Numbered from the stretch's first letter, positions 51,104-59,924 are shown. The stretch: 64,000 bases of DNA from Larkinella humicola (GCF_008727875.1 NZ_VTWS01000002.1:1-64000); one strand, 5' to 3'. The notes: a model not told the origin generated them from the letters alone. Made by a program: numbers and translations.

Positions 51104-51120
51104 GAGCCAAAAAGTGGCTC
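51104..51120. promoter_or_regulatory. Small palindrome in a divergent intergenic region
   Basis: GAGCCA (51104-51109) and TGGCTC (51115-51120) around AAAAG lie between the divergent MFS and BamA-like genes. It could be an operator or an RNA hairpin. Confidence 0.25.
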
Positions 51121-51188
51121 GATTCTGACAATAATAAGGATTTTGTTGCAAGATTCGAAGATTGTTTTTACCTATTTTTTTATTGCGG

Positions 51189-51196
51189 TACTTTTG
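51189..51196 (+). promoter_or_regulatory. Candidate -7 box of the BamA-like gene
   Basis: TACTTTTG fits TAnnTTTG and lies 29 bases upstream of the ATG at 51226. A TTG 24 bases further upstream could be the -33 element. Confidence 0.45.
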
Positions 51197-51225
51197 AAGA
51201 TGCCTTCGTCAATGACGCACGTTTG

Positions 51226-52632
51226 ATGTTACTATCCTTACTTTTCTGGACGTTGTCTTTGGTCGATTCAACGGCAAAACCATCCGCCGTTGCCGATACC
51301 ATGCAGCGTGATTATTGGGTGGTTCGGTCGGTCCACATTCACGGAAACCACCGGACGCGGGAGCGCATCATTCTGCGCGAGCTGGAAGTAAAAGCCGGTG
51401 ATACCATCCAACGGCCGCAATTGACCGAAAAACTGGCCTGGGACCAGCGAAAAGTCACCAATACCAACCTGTTTATCACCGTCGATGTGACGGCGAAAGA
51501 AGTCAGTGCGAACGAAATCGACATCGAGGTTAATCTGAAAGAACGCTGGTATGTTTTTGTGATCCCAGTTTTCGACCTGGCCGACCGCAACTTCAACGAG
51601 TGGTGGTATGAACGGGGCCGCAGCTTCCGCCGAACGATTTACGGAGCACGGCTGAACTACAAAAACGTGACCGGCAATGCCGACAAAATCAACGCGATTT
51701 TCGAGTTCGGATTTACGCGCCGAACGCAGGTGGTCTACTCGCTCCCTTACATCGACAAGGCGCAAAAAACCGGCATCAGTTTTGGGGCGTCCTACCAGAC
51801 CAACAAGGAAGTGGCCTACCGCTCGGCACTCGATAAACTCGTGTATTTCCGGAGCGAGGACCTGATGCGCGACCGGTTTTTCACCAATGTCATTCTGACC
51901 CGCCGGAATCAGTTCTACAATTTCCACCGCCTGGAACTCCGGCTGGTTCGCAATTCGATTGCCGATACCGTTGCCCGGCTGAATCCCGACTATTTTCTGA
52001 ACGGCCAGACCAAACAGCGGTATTTCCTGCTGAGCTACCTCTTCACGCACGACCGGCGCGATGCCGTGGCGTATCCGCTGCGGGGGCATTACCTCAACCT
52101 GACCGCCAATCAGTATGGGCTTCTGCCGTCCGACAATGTGCGGCTGTTTGAAATCATGGCGAATTATACCCGCTACTGGCCGCTGGGCGCGAAATTCTAC
52201 GCCAGCAACAGCGTGCGGGGCAAACTTTCGTGGCCCGAGCGTCAGCCGTATACCAACCTGCGCGGGTTGGGGTATTTGTCGGATTTTGTTCGGGGCTACG
52301 AGTTGTATGTGATCGATGGGCAACGGTATGGGCTGGTTCGCAACACGCTGAAATACCAGTTGCTGAACGTTCGAAAACAGGTCCGATGGATGCCGATGAA
52401 GCAGTTCAATACCGTTCCACTGGCGTTGTACGTCAGTCTGTTTGGCGATATGGGGTATGTCAACAGCACGCTGGCGCAGGAATACAACAGCCGTCTGGCG
52501 AATTCGTGGCTCTACGGCGGGGGCGTTGCGCTGGACGTGGCCACGTTTTACAACATCGTAGGGCGCATCAGTTACTCCGTGAACCGGCAGGGCCAGACCG
52601 GTATCTTCTTTAACTTCACCTACGATTTGTAA
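51226..52632 (+). CDS. BamA/TamA-like outer-membrane protein with POTRA domain
   Basis: Product of 468 aa from ATG 51226. After a short hydrophobic start there is one POTRA domain (about 28-108, VVRSVHIHGNHRTRERIILRELEVKAGDTIQ...NEIDIEVNLKERW) and an Omp85-type barrel. The barrel has GARLNYKNVTGNADKINAIFEFGFTRR, LLSYLFTHDRRDAVAYPLRGHYLNL and a terminal strand QTGIFFNFTYDL. It is shorter than BamA, which has five POTRAs, so it is one of the single-POTRA Omp85 paralogues. Likely role: insertion or transport of particular outer-membrane or surface proteins. Its gene is divergent from the MFS carrier. Confidence 0.88.
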   Translation: MLLSLLFWTLSLVDSTAKPSAVADTMQRDYWVVRSVHIHGNHRTRERIILRELEVKAGDTIQRPQLTEKLAWDQRKVTNTNLFITVDVTAKEVSANEIDIEVNLKERWYVFVIPVFDLADRNFNEWWYERGRSFRRTIYGARLNYKNVTGNADKINAIFEFGFTRRTQVVYSLPYIDKAQKTGISFGASYQTNKEVAYRSALDKLVYFRSEDLMRDRFFTNVILTRRNQFYNFHRLELRLVRNSIADTVARLNPDYFLNGQTKQRYFLLSYLFTHDRRDAVAYPLRGHYLNLTANQYGLLPSDNVRLFEIMANYTRYWPLGAKFYASNSVRGKLSWPERQPYTNLRGLGYLSDFVRGYELYVIDGQRYGLVRNTLKYQLLNVRKQVRWMPMKQFNTVPLALYVSLFGDMGYVNSTLAQEYNSRLANSWLYGGGVALDVATFYNIVGRISYSVNRQGQTGIFFNFTYDL

Positions 52633-52651
52633 ATTCAAACCTTTCGTTGTA

Positions 52652-52740
52652 GCCCCGTTCCCCTAAAGGCCGGGCGGCCGGAGCCGGACTTTTAGCATCC
52701 GGCGTCTTCCGTGTCCAAGTCCCCTTTAGGGGAACGGGGC
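52652..52740. repeat. Intergenic palindrome between convergent genes, family C
   Basis: Outer arms 52652-52669 and 52723-52740 (18 bases, perfect, GCCCCGTTCCCCTAAAGG and its complement) enclose a further GC-rich section. The right arm is almost identical to that of the element at 56712-56786. Confidence 0.9.
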
Positions 52741-52823
52741 AAAAGCGAAAGAAATAAAAATTCTTGGCATCTTCCCGGCAAAATGTATCCAAAAACCGGA
52801 CGACGCAGACGGTTCCGCGAACG

Positions 52824-53279
52824 CTATTCCTTCGTAACCCGGCGGTATTTCTCCACAATGATCCGGTCAATTCCCAGCTTCTCCAGTTTTTCAACGCCTT
52901 TCTGAATCAGCGTATCCCCGTGTAGTTGGACCACAAATTCGAACTTGTGATTCTCCCACGCTTTGTCGACGAAATACTCCAGGTTTTCGGTATACACGCT
53001 GTCCACCAGGGTATAACTGCCTCCGCCTGCCGTGAACGCCGGAGCTGTCGAGTCTTTTTCCGTCGGCAGGGCGTGGTTGAGGAAGGCGAAATGGGTTGAA
53101 TTGATAATTTTAATCATTTTCTGTTTCGGATTAAACGTCGAAAACGTCGAATCCTTTTCGGTGGCGGTGGCCGAAATCAGTTCCCAGGTGCCGACGAGAG
53201 GCACTGTGGCTGGCTTGGTTTCACAGCCGACGAAGGCAACACTTAGGGCAATCAGGGCTAGTGTAAAGGGGAATTTCAT
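52824..53279 (-). CDS. Lipocalin-like lipoprotein
   Basis: Product of 151 aa with a lipoprotein signal (LALIALSVAFVGCETKP, acylated Cys19). The mature domain begins with the lipocalin-like mark VGTWELISATATEKDSTFSTF and ends EKLEKLGIDRIIVEKYRRV. The eight-strand pattern and length fit the lipocalin-like (DUF4488/DUF5004-type) group of Bacteroidota. The ligand is unknown. It is convergent with the BamA-like gene across a palindrome. Confidence 0.8.
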   Translation of the reverse strand: MKFPFTLALIALSVAFVGCETKPATVPLVGTWELISATATEKDSTFSTFNPKQKMIKIINSTHFAFLNHALPTEKDSTAPAFTAGGGSYTLVDSVYTENLEYFVDKAWENHKFEFVVQLHGDTLIQKGVEKLEKLGIDRIIVEKYRRVTKE

Positions 53280-53400
53280 GTTTACTTGGGAACGGTTTTT
53301 CGTTATCTTGTCAATCGGTAAAGGTAGTGGTCTTTGCGATTAGTTTCTCACCTTGCCGGTCAGTGTAATTTTGATTGGCTACTGACATTCAGCCCTGAAA

Positions 53401-53790
53401 ATGAAACCCAGAACCGTTCCTTTTAATCCATCGGATTTTGAACCCGTACGAATGGTAGCGCTCCGGTTTCCGGGTACCGAAGAAAGCGTTTCGCACGAGA
53501 ATACGCCCTCCATCAAAGTGCGGGGCAAACTGATGTGCCGATTGCACGAATCCGGTGAATTTATCCCCATCCGGCTCGATTTTGCCATCCGCGATGCTTA
53601 CCTCGACAGCCATCCCGAAATTTTTCATTTGCCGGATCACTTCAAAGGTTACCCTTATGTCTGCATGTGGATTCATCCGTACGACCGGAAATTGCTGGCT
53701 GAAATCCTGGAACTCAGTTGGCGGGGGCTGGCCACCAAAAAACAACTGGCGGCATGGGAAGCCCGAACGGCTTCATCCGAACCCCGCTGA
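53401..53790 (+). CDS. MmcQ/YjbR family protein
   Basis: Product of 129 aa fitting the MmcQ/YjbR (CyaY-like fold) family: ALRFPGTEESVSHENTPSIKVRGKLMCRLHE, then a middle LDFAIRDAYLDSHPEIFHLPDHFKGYPYVCMWI and a helical end SWRGLATKKQLAAWEA. Members are called DNA-binding on structural grounds, but no function is proven. The nitrilase-family gene starts 23 bases downstream, so the two may be cotranscribed. Confidence 0.88.
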   Translation: MKPRTVPFNPSDFEPVRMVALRFPGTEESVSHENTPSIKVRGKLMCRLHESGEFIPIRLDFAIRDAYLDSHPEIFHLPDHFKGYPYVCMWIHPYDRKLLAEILELSWRGLATKKQLAAWEARTASSEPR

Positions 53791-53813
53791 ACCGTCTAAA
53801 ACCCAGCCTTGCC

Positions 53814-54530
53814 ATGAAAATTGGAGTAGCCCAGACCCGCCCCGTCAAAGGTGATATTGCGCACAACATTGCCAACCACCAAACCCTCATCGACCTTGCC
53901 GTTTCCGACGGCGCCGACCTCCTCATTTTTCCTGAGCTATCTCTGACCGGCTACGAACCGGAACTGGCCGCCGACCTGGCAACGACCCCGGACGACAGCC
54001 GGTTCGATGTTTTTCAGACCCGCAGCGACGCCCACCGGATTACGATTGGCGTAGGCGTCCCGATCCGAAGCGAGGAGGGCATCTGGATCAGTCTGCTCAT
54101 TTTCCAACCGCATCAGCCCCGGCATCTGTATTCGAAAAAGTACTTACACGAGGATGAAGAACCGTTTTTTGTCAGCGGGCAGAGCACCCTGTGTTTTCTG
54201 GGCGACAAAGCCAACATAGCTCTCGCCATTTGCTACGAATTGTCGGTTCCGGAACATTCGGGAAAGGCCTTCCAAAACGGCGCAACAGTCTACCTGGCCA
54301 GCGTGGCAAAGTCGGCCCCTGGCATGGAAAAAGCCAGTGAAACGCTGTCTGCGATCGCCAGAACTAACGCCATGACGGTTTTTGTTTCCAACTGCGTGGG
54401 CTATTGTGACAATTTTGAAAGTGCCGGTCGCTCAGCCATCTGGAACACCAAAGGCGAATTAATCAGACAACTTAATGACGTTGATGAGGGGATTCTGATC
54501 ATCGACCTGGAAACCGGAACCGGATTATAA
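53814..54530 (+). CDS. Carbon-nitrogen hydrolase (nitrilase superfamily)
   Basis: Product of 238 aa from ATG 53814, where the domain begins (KIGVAQTRPVKGDIAHNI). The catalytic triad is visible: Glu in LIFPELSLTGYE, Lys in YSKKYLHEDE, and Cys in LAICYELSVPEH. It hydrolyses or condenses amide or nitrile C-N bonds in the cytoplasm. The substrate is not predictable. The domain is slightly short compared with the usual 260-280 residues, mainly at the C-terminus. Confidence 0.92.
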   Translation: MKIGVAQTRPVKGDIAHNIANHQTLIDLAVSDGADLLIFPELSLTGYEPELAADLATTPDDSRFDVFQTRSDAHRITIGVGVPIRSEEGIWISLLIFQPHQPRHLYSKKYLHEDEEPFFVSGQSTLCFLGDKANIALAICYELSVPEHSGKAFQNGATVYLASVAKSAPGMEKASETLSAIARTNAMTVFVSNCVGYCDNFESAGRSAIWNTKGELIRQLNDVDEGILIIDLETGTGL

Positions 54531-54566
54531 CACCAGGAGGAGCCATTGGAAAGGACTGAGAAAATT

Positions 54567-55616
54567 CTATTTTTTCATCTCCCGACTCGCCACCAACCCC
54601 ACGGTTTCCGAATGCCGAATCGCTTCGGAACTGTGGCTGAAATAACAGCATGGCACCCCGGCAGCGACAATCTGATCGACAAATTCCTGGGTTCGAACGC
54701 TATTTTGCTTGTTAACCCGACGCAGATACACACAGCGAATCTGTTGCGGAAAGTGGGACACGAGGGACGTGTAGATGTTGGGATCTTCCTGCGTATCGTC
54801 GCCCAGCAGCACAAATTTCATCTCCGGAAACGCTTCCAGAATCCGGACAATCCGGGCAAATTTGGTAACGTGTTTATTCTGACCGGTTTTCCACACTTCG
54901 CGAAACCGTTTGATCTGGCTCAGGAGGTAAATCCCGTTGGGCATGTCATTCTTTTCGCAGAACGTCAGAATGTAGTCGTACAGATTCCATTCACTGCTCG
55001 ATACGTAGAAAAACGGGTTTGTCGCATTCCCTTCCGTTCCGGCGCGCGCCAGCAGTTGGTAATGCGTCACCACATCCTCAAACGGATCGCGGCTGTGGGC
55101 GTTTTCGGTCAGCAGAACGTGCAGCCGCTTGCGGAGGTTGGACGAGTGCGAAATCAGAAACGTATCATCGATGTCAGAAACAATACCAAACTGTGTCGAA
55201 TGCGGCCGGTAGACTTCGCCCTGCCCCGTTGCAACCGGGTCTTCCGGCCCGAAGTTAGCCGTAATCAAATCGACTTTCACCGGATGCCAGCCGGGCGTGA
55301 AGGGTTCGCCGGGTGTCCATTCCAGCCGAAAAAAACCGTCTTTTTCGGTCACAAACCGCACATCTTCCGCAATCCCGCTCACTTTGACAGTCGCGCCCGA
55401 AACCGGCCGCATCATAAAAAGCCGCAGCAACGCAAAGGTATTGATCCAGAAGTTCTGCCGGTATTTCTGGCGGGGCATCGGGCTCACCCGCAACACATGA
55501 CCAAACACCACGACCTTCTGCTGGTGGACGTAGCCCCGGTACACTTTCACCACGGGCTTGTCCGAAATTCGGAGCCACGTTAAGATTTTATCTTTTATTC
55601 CGCCACTTGCCTTCAT
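54567..55616 (-). CDS. APP1-type phosphatidate phosphatase domain protein (DUF2183)
   Basis: Product of 349 aa. An N-terminal beta-rich part (about 20-130) precedes the DUF2183/APP1 catalytic domain. The HAD-like nucleophile motif is IVSDIDDTFLISHSS (DxDxT); NPFFYVSSSEWNLYDYILTFC and FVLLGDDTQEDPNIY follow. Yeast App1 dephosphorylates phosphatidate to diacylglycerol. The gene is divergent from a diacylglycerol-kinase-family gene 178 bases away, which catalyses the opposite reaction, so the pair may balance these lipids. Confidence 0.88.
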   Translation of the reverse strand: MKASGGIKDKILTWLRISDKPVVKVYRGYVHQQKVVVFGHVLRVSPMPRQKYRQNFWINTFALLRLFMMRPVSGATVKVSGIAEDVRFVTEKDGFFRLEWTPGEPFTPGWHPVKVDLITANFGPEDPVATGQGEVYRPHSTQFGIVSDIDDTFLISHSSNLRKRLHVLLTENAHSRDPFEDVVTHYQLLARAGTEGNATNPFFYVSSSEWNLYDYILTFCEKNDMPNGIYLLSQIKRFREVWKTGQNKHVTKFARIVRILEAFPEMKFVLLGDDTQEDPNIYTSLVSHFPQQIRCVYLRRVNKQNSVRTQEFVDQIVAAGVPCCYFSHSSEAIRHSETVGLVASREMKK

Positions 55617-55664
55617 TCTTTGTTTATTACAGATAGTTGATCAATCTGGTGTTCAGTTTCCCTC

Positions 55665-55751
55665 TTTCGTTATTCGCTATTCAATATTCATTATTCGATA
55701 GTAAGAACGAAAGAACAATGAATGTTGAACACTGAATAGCGAATATCGAAA
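55665..55751. repeat. Palindrome between two divergent genes
   Basis: Arms 55665-55683 and 55733-55751 (19 bases, one mismatch, TATTCGCTATTCA core). It lies between the divergent starts of the APP1 and DagK-like genes, so it cannot be a simple terminator for either. Confidence 0.75.
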
Positions 55752-55794
55752 TAAGGAAAAGCAACACCCAATCCCTGCAAACTAATTCAGGAAC

Positions 55795-56691
55795 ATGCCG
55801 GAAGCTAAAAAGTTAAAATTTCTGTTCGCCATCAACCCGATTTCCGGCGGACAGGACAAATCGACCTGGGAATCATGCATTCGTTCTTTTTTCGAAAATC
55901 AACCGCATTCGGCTAACCTGTTCCTTCTGGATGGTAAAAACGACGACAAGGAACTCCCCAAACTCATCGAATCCTACCAACCCGACCGATTGGTGGCCGT
56001 GGGTGGCGACGGCACCATCAAATTCGTGGCCGAACACGCCCTGACCGCCAACCTGCCGATGGGCATTCTCCCGGCGGGCTCGGCCAACGGCATGGCCAAA
56101 GAACTGGGCATCCCGTCGAGCCTGGAGGAAAGCCTGGAGGTGGTGGTCAATGGGGTCGAAAAACCGATCGATCTCATTGGCATCAATGGCACCGAACACT
56201 GCCTGCACCTGAGCGACATCGGCATGAATGCCCAGTTGGTCAAGTATTTCGAAGAAGGCAAGATGCGGGGCAAACTCGGGTATGCGCGGGGCGTATTGCG
56301 GGTGCTGATGCGGAGACGACTCCTGCGCATCCAGATCAACACGGGCAACGAGGTGGTACATCGGGCCGCTTTCATGGTGGTGCTGGCCAACGCCCGCATG
56401 TATGGCACCGGGGCGGTGATCAACCCCGACGGCGACGTGGCTGACGGCAAATTTGAGGTGGTGGTCATTCGTAAACTCTCGTTGCTGGCCATTTTCCGGA
56501 TGTTCATCCACTTCCGCCCGTTCGATCCCAAACACATCGAAATATTCCCGGCCACCTCTGTTCACATCATCACCAAACGGAAAGCCTATTTTCAGATCGA
56601 CGGCGAATACCGGGGCCGCATCCGGGAAATCACCGCCGAGATTGCGCCGGGCTTGTTGCGGGTGCTTTTGCCGGAAAATACATCGGTTTAG
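55795..56691 (+). CDS. Diacylglycerol kinase family lipid kinase
   Basis: Product of 298 aa with DAGK-catalytic-domain marks: KLKFLFAINPISGGQDKSTW, the glycine-rich LVAVGGDGTIKFVAEHAL, GILPAGSANGMAKELGIP, and a C-terminal beta-sandwich domain (VADGKFEVVVIRKLS, FQIDGEYRG) as in YegS/BmrU/LCB5 proteins. It phosphorylates diacylglycerol or another long-chain lipid with ATP at the cytoplasmic membrane. Divergent from the APP1-type phosphatase. Confidence 0.92.
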   Translation: MPEAKKLKFLFAINPISGGQDKSTWESCIRSFFENQPHSANLFLLDGKNDDKELPKLIESYQPDRLVAVGGDGTIKFVAEHALTANLPMGILPAGSANGMAKELGIPSSLEESLEVVVNGVEKPIDLIGINGTEHCLHLSDIGMNAQLVKYFEEGKMRGKLGYARGVLRVLMRRRLLRIQINTGNEVVHRAAFMVVLANARMYGTGAVINPDGDVADGKFEVVVIRKLSLLAIFRMFIHFRPFDPKHIEIFPATSVHIITKRKAYFQIDGEYRGRIREITAEIAPGLLRVLLPENTSV

Positions 56692-56711
56692 CCTTCTAGA
56701 AATTTCGCTTT

Positions 56712-56786
56712 TTGCCCCGTTCCCCTAAAGGGGACTTGGACGCAGAACCTCCGGATTCTAAAGTCCCCTTTAGGGGAACGGGGCAA
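56712..56786. repeat. 26-bp perfect palindrome, family C
   Basis: Arms 56712-56737 and 56761-56786 pair perfectly over 26 bases (CCCCGTTCCCCTAAAGGGG and complement). It follows the DagK-like gene. The right arm matches that of 52652-52740. Confidence 0.92.
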
Positions 56787-56923
56787 TTTGTCACTGTGAC
56801 GGAATGATCAGACATAAGTCTCACTCTCTTCGTTTCCCCCCCCCCGATTTACCGATTTCTACCCGTTATTGCCCCAAAACCGCCAGTTGTTAAATCAGGG
56901 TAGCATGCCCCACCCTGCTGCCC

Positions 56924-56931
56924 TACTTTTG
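56924..56931 (+). promoter_or_regulatory. Candidate -7 box
   Basis: TACTTTTG fits TAnnTTTG and lies 30 bases before the ATG at 56962. No convincing -33 element was seen. Confidence 0.35.
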
Positions 56932-56961
56932 AGCCATCGTTTAACGCAAAACAACGCAACA

Positions 56962-57324
56962 ATGGCTAATGTAAAAACCGTGATCGATGAATGGGCCGTT
57001 AAAGACCTCGAAGACGGTTCGTCGCTGAAAATCGCCGTGCTCGGTTGTACGGAACTGGGCAACGAGTCGCGACCCGGCATTCAGGTCATCTATATGGGAA
57101 CCATCATCAACTACGAACCTCTGTTTGTGGAACGACTGGCCTATCAGGCGCACAAGGCGGGGGTCGATGAATACCTGCTGGAAAGCTACTCCTGGATGGT
57201 CCACGAAGATCAATACATCAAAAATTCGCTGGTGCTGGGTTTTCCGCTGAAAGCCAAAGTGGAAGTCAAAACCCGCTCCTCAAAACCCATCATTAAAGAA
57301 TACAACCTGCCGTTTGAAGTGTAG
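56962..57324 (+). CDS. Hypothetical protein
   Basis: Product of 120 aa from ATG 56962; the open frame extends 31 codons upstream, but the promoter-like box at 56924 argues for the shorter form. One alpha/beta domain: VIDEWAVKDLEDGSSLKIAVLGCTELG, PGIQVIYMGTIINYEPLFVERLAYQAHKAGVDEYLLESYSW and VLGFPLKAKVEVKTRSSK. It is soluble and has no signal. The family is not recognised. Confidence 0.7.
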   Translation: MANVKTVIDEWAVKDLEDGSSLKIAVLGCTELGNESRPGIQVIYMGTIINYEPLFVERLAYQAHKAGVDEYLLESYSWMVHEDQYIKNSLVLGFPLKAKVEVKTRSSKPIIKEYNLPFEV

Positions 57325-57327
57325 AAA

Positions 57328-57396
57328 TAGACAAGAGAAGTAAGACAAGAGAGTATCGACTTAAATTTCAGTAGTCTCCTGTCTCACGCCCATCTT
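57328..57396. repeat. Degenerate palindrome, family E-like
   Basis: The left side has two GACAAGAGA units; the right side holds CTGTCTCAC and CTTCTCT, roughly complementary to the left arm and related to the perfect element at 49635-49706. It looks like a decayed copy. Confidence 0.5.
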
Positions 57397-57438
57397 CTCT
57401 AATCTGAATAAATCATTGAAACCATATCCACACCATCG

Positions 57439-57481
57439 TAAAAAACAAACCCGGTTGATCAGCGTTTGCCGATCAACCGGG
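57439..57481 (-). terminator. Rho-independent terminator
   Basis: An 11-bp perfect stem (57450-57460 with 57471-57481) around a 10-base loop, followed on the minus strand by TTTGTTTTTT. It lies 35 bases past the stop of the minus-strand gene at 57516. Confidence 0.9.
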
Positions 57482-57515
57482 TCTTTGTTACCGTACGCAT
57501 CGTAGCGCCCCTCTA

Positions 57516-57965
57516 TTATTTTGCCCCCACGATCAGTTCGTGCTTGTCCTCGGCGGTTTGCTGAGTAAACGGCATTTTGCGAAAGTTTACCTGGCTCATC
57601 GCGTCTTTCTCATACACCGCCAGGCAGGATGACTCATACTTTTTATCAAAATGGGGCCGCTTCGGAAAAACCTGCGTGGGCGCGGGCCGACTTTCCGGAA
57701 AGAAATAGACTTTGGTCGTTCCGTATTTGGTGTACAGCATAAAATCGCCGTATTGCCGCATTTCCTCCCAGAGCGTGTCCTTCACCGTTACGGCATAAAT
57801 CCGGACGATGGGGCCGGTATTGTTTTCATTCCGGTACATCGCAACTTCCCGGTAGGTCCCTTTCAAGTCGTTGATCCCGGGTTCTGAGCCCGCATCATAG
57901 ACCATGTAGGCCACCAGCAAAGCCACGAGTCCGAACAGGATGTATTTCCCTTTTTTGCCAACCAT
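57516..57965 (-). CDS. Membrane-anchored hypothetical protein
   Basis: Product of 149 aa with one N-terminal signal anchor (KYILFGLVALLVAYMVYDAG). An extracytoplasmic beta-rich domain follows (LKGTYREVAMYRNENNTGPIVRIYAVTVKDTLWEEMRQYGDFMLYT, KVYFFPESRPAPTQVFPKRPHFDKKYESSCLAVY). No family is recognised. It starts 2 bases after the SGNH hydrolase gene ends and has its own terminator, so it is the last gene of that transcript. Confidence 0.7.
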   Translation of the reverse strand: MVGKKGKYILFGLVALLVAYMVYDAGSEPGINDLKGTYREVAMYRNENNTGPIVRIYAVTVKDTLWEEMRQYGDFMLYTKYGTTKVYFFPESRPAPTQVFPKRPHFDKKYESSCLAVYEKDAMSQVNFRKMPFTQQTAEDKHELIVGAK

Positions 57966-57967
57966 TT

Positions 57968-58636
57968 TTATTTCGCACTCACCATCAGTTTGTACATTTC
58001 GTCGGCCACCAACTGATTCCCGGTATCGTTCAAATGCACCCGGTCGGTGGTCAGAATGCCTTTTTCGGCATTGGTGGGGTTGTTTTTCAGGTTATACGCC
58101 AGAAAAGCCTTCCGCAGATCGCAGAGGGGCAGATTATGCCGGGCGGCCAGTTCGCGGATCAGCGTGGAATAGTGCTGCAAATCCCCATCCTGATCGTTGG
58201 AATAATCGGTTTTTTCGCCAATGACCGCCGGTGTGCAGAGAATAACCTTGCTGCCAGCCGCCTGTAGTTTCTTGATCACGGCATCGTAAAACTTCACGAA
58301 CTTATCGGGGTCGGTGCCGGTGCCGTAGGTGCGTTTGTGCCAGACGTCATTCACGCCCACATACACAAACGTAACCGTCGGCTGTTTGGCCAGAACATCC
58401 TCATCCATGCGCAGAAACAGGTCGTAAATTTTGTTTCCGCCAATACCGGCGCCAACCAGTTCATATTCATTCGACAGGTTCTGTTTCTTGAGCATGTCGC
58501 CAATGCGGGTGATGTAACCGCCGGGCTTCACACCCGCCTGCGTAATGGAATCACCAAAAAAAACAACGCGAACCGGTTTTGACGGGGTTAGGGCCAGCCA
58601 CATGAAGGTGAGCAGGAGAATAGGGAACGTACGCAT
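57968..58636 (-). CDS. Secreted SGNH/GDSL hydrolase
   Basis: Product of 222 aa from ATG 58636 (a TTG two codons earlier is also in frame), with a signal peptide (FPILLLTFMWLAL). All four SGNH blocks are present: FFGDSITQAG (Ser nucleophile), GAGIGGNKIYDL (Gly), YVGVNDVWHK (Asn), and DRVHLNDTGNQLVADE (Asp and His). It should be a periplasmic or surface esterase or acetylhydrolase. It follows the D-threonine-aldolase-like gene by 39 bases on the same strand. Confidence 0.9.
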   Translation of the reverse strand: MRTFPILLLTFMWLALTPSKPVRVVFFGDSITQAGVKPGGYITRIGDMLKKQNLSNEYELVGAGIGGNKIYDLFLRMDEDVLAKQPTVTFVYVGVNDVWHKRTYGTGTDPDKFVKFYDAVIKKLQAAGSKVILCTPAVIGEKTDYSNDQDGDLQHYSTLIRELAARHNLPLCDLRKAFLAYNLKNNPTNAEKGILTTDRVHLNDTGNQLVADEMYKLMVSAK

Positions 58637-58675
58637 GATCAATTTGTGTCAGGTTAGGGGGTTGGTTACAGAGTG

Positions 58676-59785
58676 TTAGTACGTAATCCGGCGTCTGCGG
58701 GCTTCAATGGCCCAGCGACCGGTGGTTTCGCCATTCAGAATTACCTGGGCTTCGTCGTGAAGCGCCACCGTGGGGCAAATGTGATACGGCACCCCGTACA
58801 ACACATCGCCAACCTGAAGGGCATCCCAGTTTTCAACCTGCAAAACGAGGTGTTCCTCGCTTTGTCCGGTGATTTCGTAGCCCGTCAGGTTCAGAAACTT
58901 CACCCGTTTTGCCAACGGATTTTCGGCGGCTACGGCTTTGTGTCCCAGATCGGTGGTCACCACACCGGGAGCCGGTTTTGACACCACGCGGGTGAGCAGC
59001 AGGGCGGCCCATTGAAAGTGCTGTTCGGTCAGTAAAGCGCCGTAGCCCCAATCCCACAACAGGCAGGTTCCAGGGCTGCACCAGACGTTGGGGCGGTGGG
59101 CATGGTTGGAAAAAGTCGGCGTTCCTCCTACGATCATCACCGGGCGCGGTTGCCCTTCCTGCTCCAGTTTGTCGGCCAGCACTTCCAGCGGTTTGATGGC
59201 CGCATCGGCATGAATCTGGCGAAGTGCCACGTCCGCATCCCGAATGTGACCATCGTAGCCATGAAAACCGCGCAGGTCCAGCCGGTCATCGGCTTTCAAC
59301 TGCCGGTACAAGGCCTCCAGTTCGTCATCGACGACGTGGCCCGTGCGGTTCATGCCAAGGTTTACATCAATGTAAATCACGGGTTTATGAACGGTTTTCT
59401 CGAACTCCCTCGCCAGTTCCTCCGCCGACGCCAGGTTGTCGACCAGCGACGCCCATTCGACCCAGTTGTAAGCCTGCACCAGTTCGCAAAACCGGTGGAG
59501 TTTCGGGCCGGTCAGTTGGTAGGAAATCAGGACGTGCCGAGCGCCAGTATCCGCCAGCATTTCGGCTTCGGCGATGGTGGCACACTTGAATTTGGTGATG
59601 CCCGCTTCGACTTGCATTTTGGCAACTTCCGCCATTTTGTGCGTTTTGACGTGCGGAATCAGCTTGTCGGCGTCGCCATCCACCATGTCCAGCATGGTTT
59701 TGATGTTGTCGGCAATGCGTTCGGGATAGACCAGCAGGGCCGGGGAATCGATCAACTGAACGTTGTGAACCAGGTATTCATCCAT
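58676..59785 (-). CDS. D-threonine aldolase / D-serine dehydratase-like PLP enzyme
   Basis: Product of 369 aa with the alanine-racemase-type N-terminal barrel of the D-TA family. The PLP lysine is expected in LIPHVKTHKMAE (Lys47). VIYIDVNLGMNRTG, FHGYDGHIRD and a phosphate-binding VGGTPTFSNHA follow. The C-terminal beta domain has DLGHKAVAAENP and HICPTVALHDEA, the metal-binding site in characterised relatives. Members cleave D-threonine to glycine and acetaldehyde or dehydrate D-serine; the two cannot be told apart here. A RidA gene and a GntP/DsdX-like permease precede it on the same strand. Confidence 0.9.
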   Translation of the reverse strand: MDEYLVHNVQLIDSPALLVYPERIADNIKTMLDMVDGDADKLIPHVKTHKMAEVAKMQVEAGITKFKCATIAEAEMLADTGARHVLISYQLTGPKLHRFCELVQAYNWVEWASLVDNLASAEELAREFEKTVHKPVIYIDVNLGMNRTGHVVDDELEALYRQLKADDRLDLRGFHGYDGHIRDADVALRQIHADAAIKPLEVLADKLEQEGQPRPVMIVGGTPTFSNHAHRPNVWCSPGTCLLWDWGYGALLTEQHFQWAALLLTRVVSKPAPGVVTTDLGHKAVAAENPLAKRVKFLNLTGYEITGQSEEHLVLQVENWDALQVGDVLYGVPYHICPTVALHDEAQVILNGETTGRWAIEARRRRITY

Positions 59786-59797
59786 GTAGTAAAAGCC

Positions 59798-59924
59798 CTA
59801 AACCCTGACAGCGGCCTGGCGGCCCTGTCAGCGGTTTGAACGGGGATTAGTAAATAGTAACTCGTATTTTGAGCCGTGGACTAAAACCGCTGACAGGGCC
59901 TTAGGGCCGCTGTCAGGGTTTTAG
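59798..59924. repeat. Complex palindrome between RidA and the D-TA gene
   Basis: Left section 59798-59837 and right section 59881-59924 are inverted copies with a few differences. Each is itself partly palindromic (CCCTGACAGCGGCC, GGCCCTGTCAGCGG). The right end includes the stop codon of the RidA gene (59921-59923). Confidence 0.8.

Noticed and set aside
51268-52638. Minus-strand open frame of about 456 codons opposite the BamA-like gene
   Set aside because: The plus-strand product has a POTRA domain and a barrel; the antisense translation has no recognisable features.
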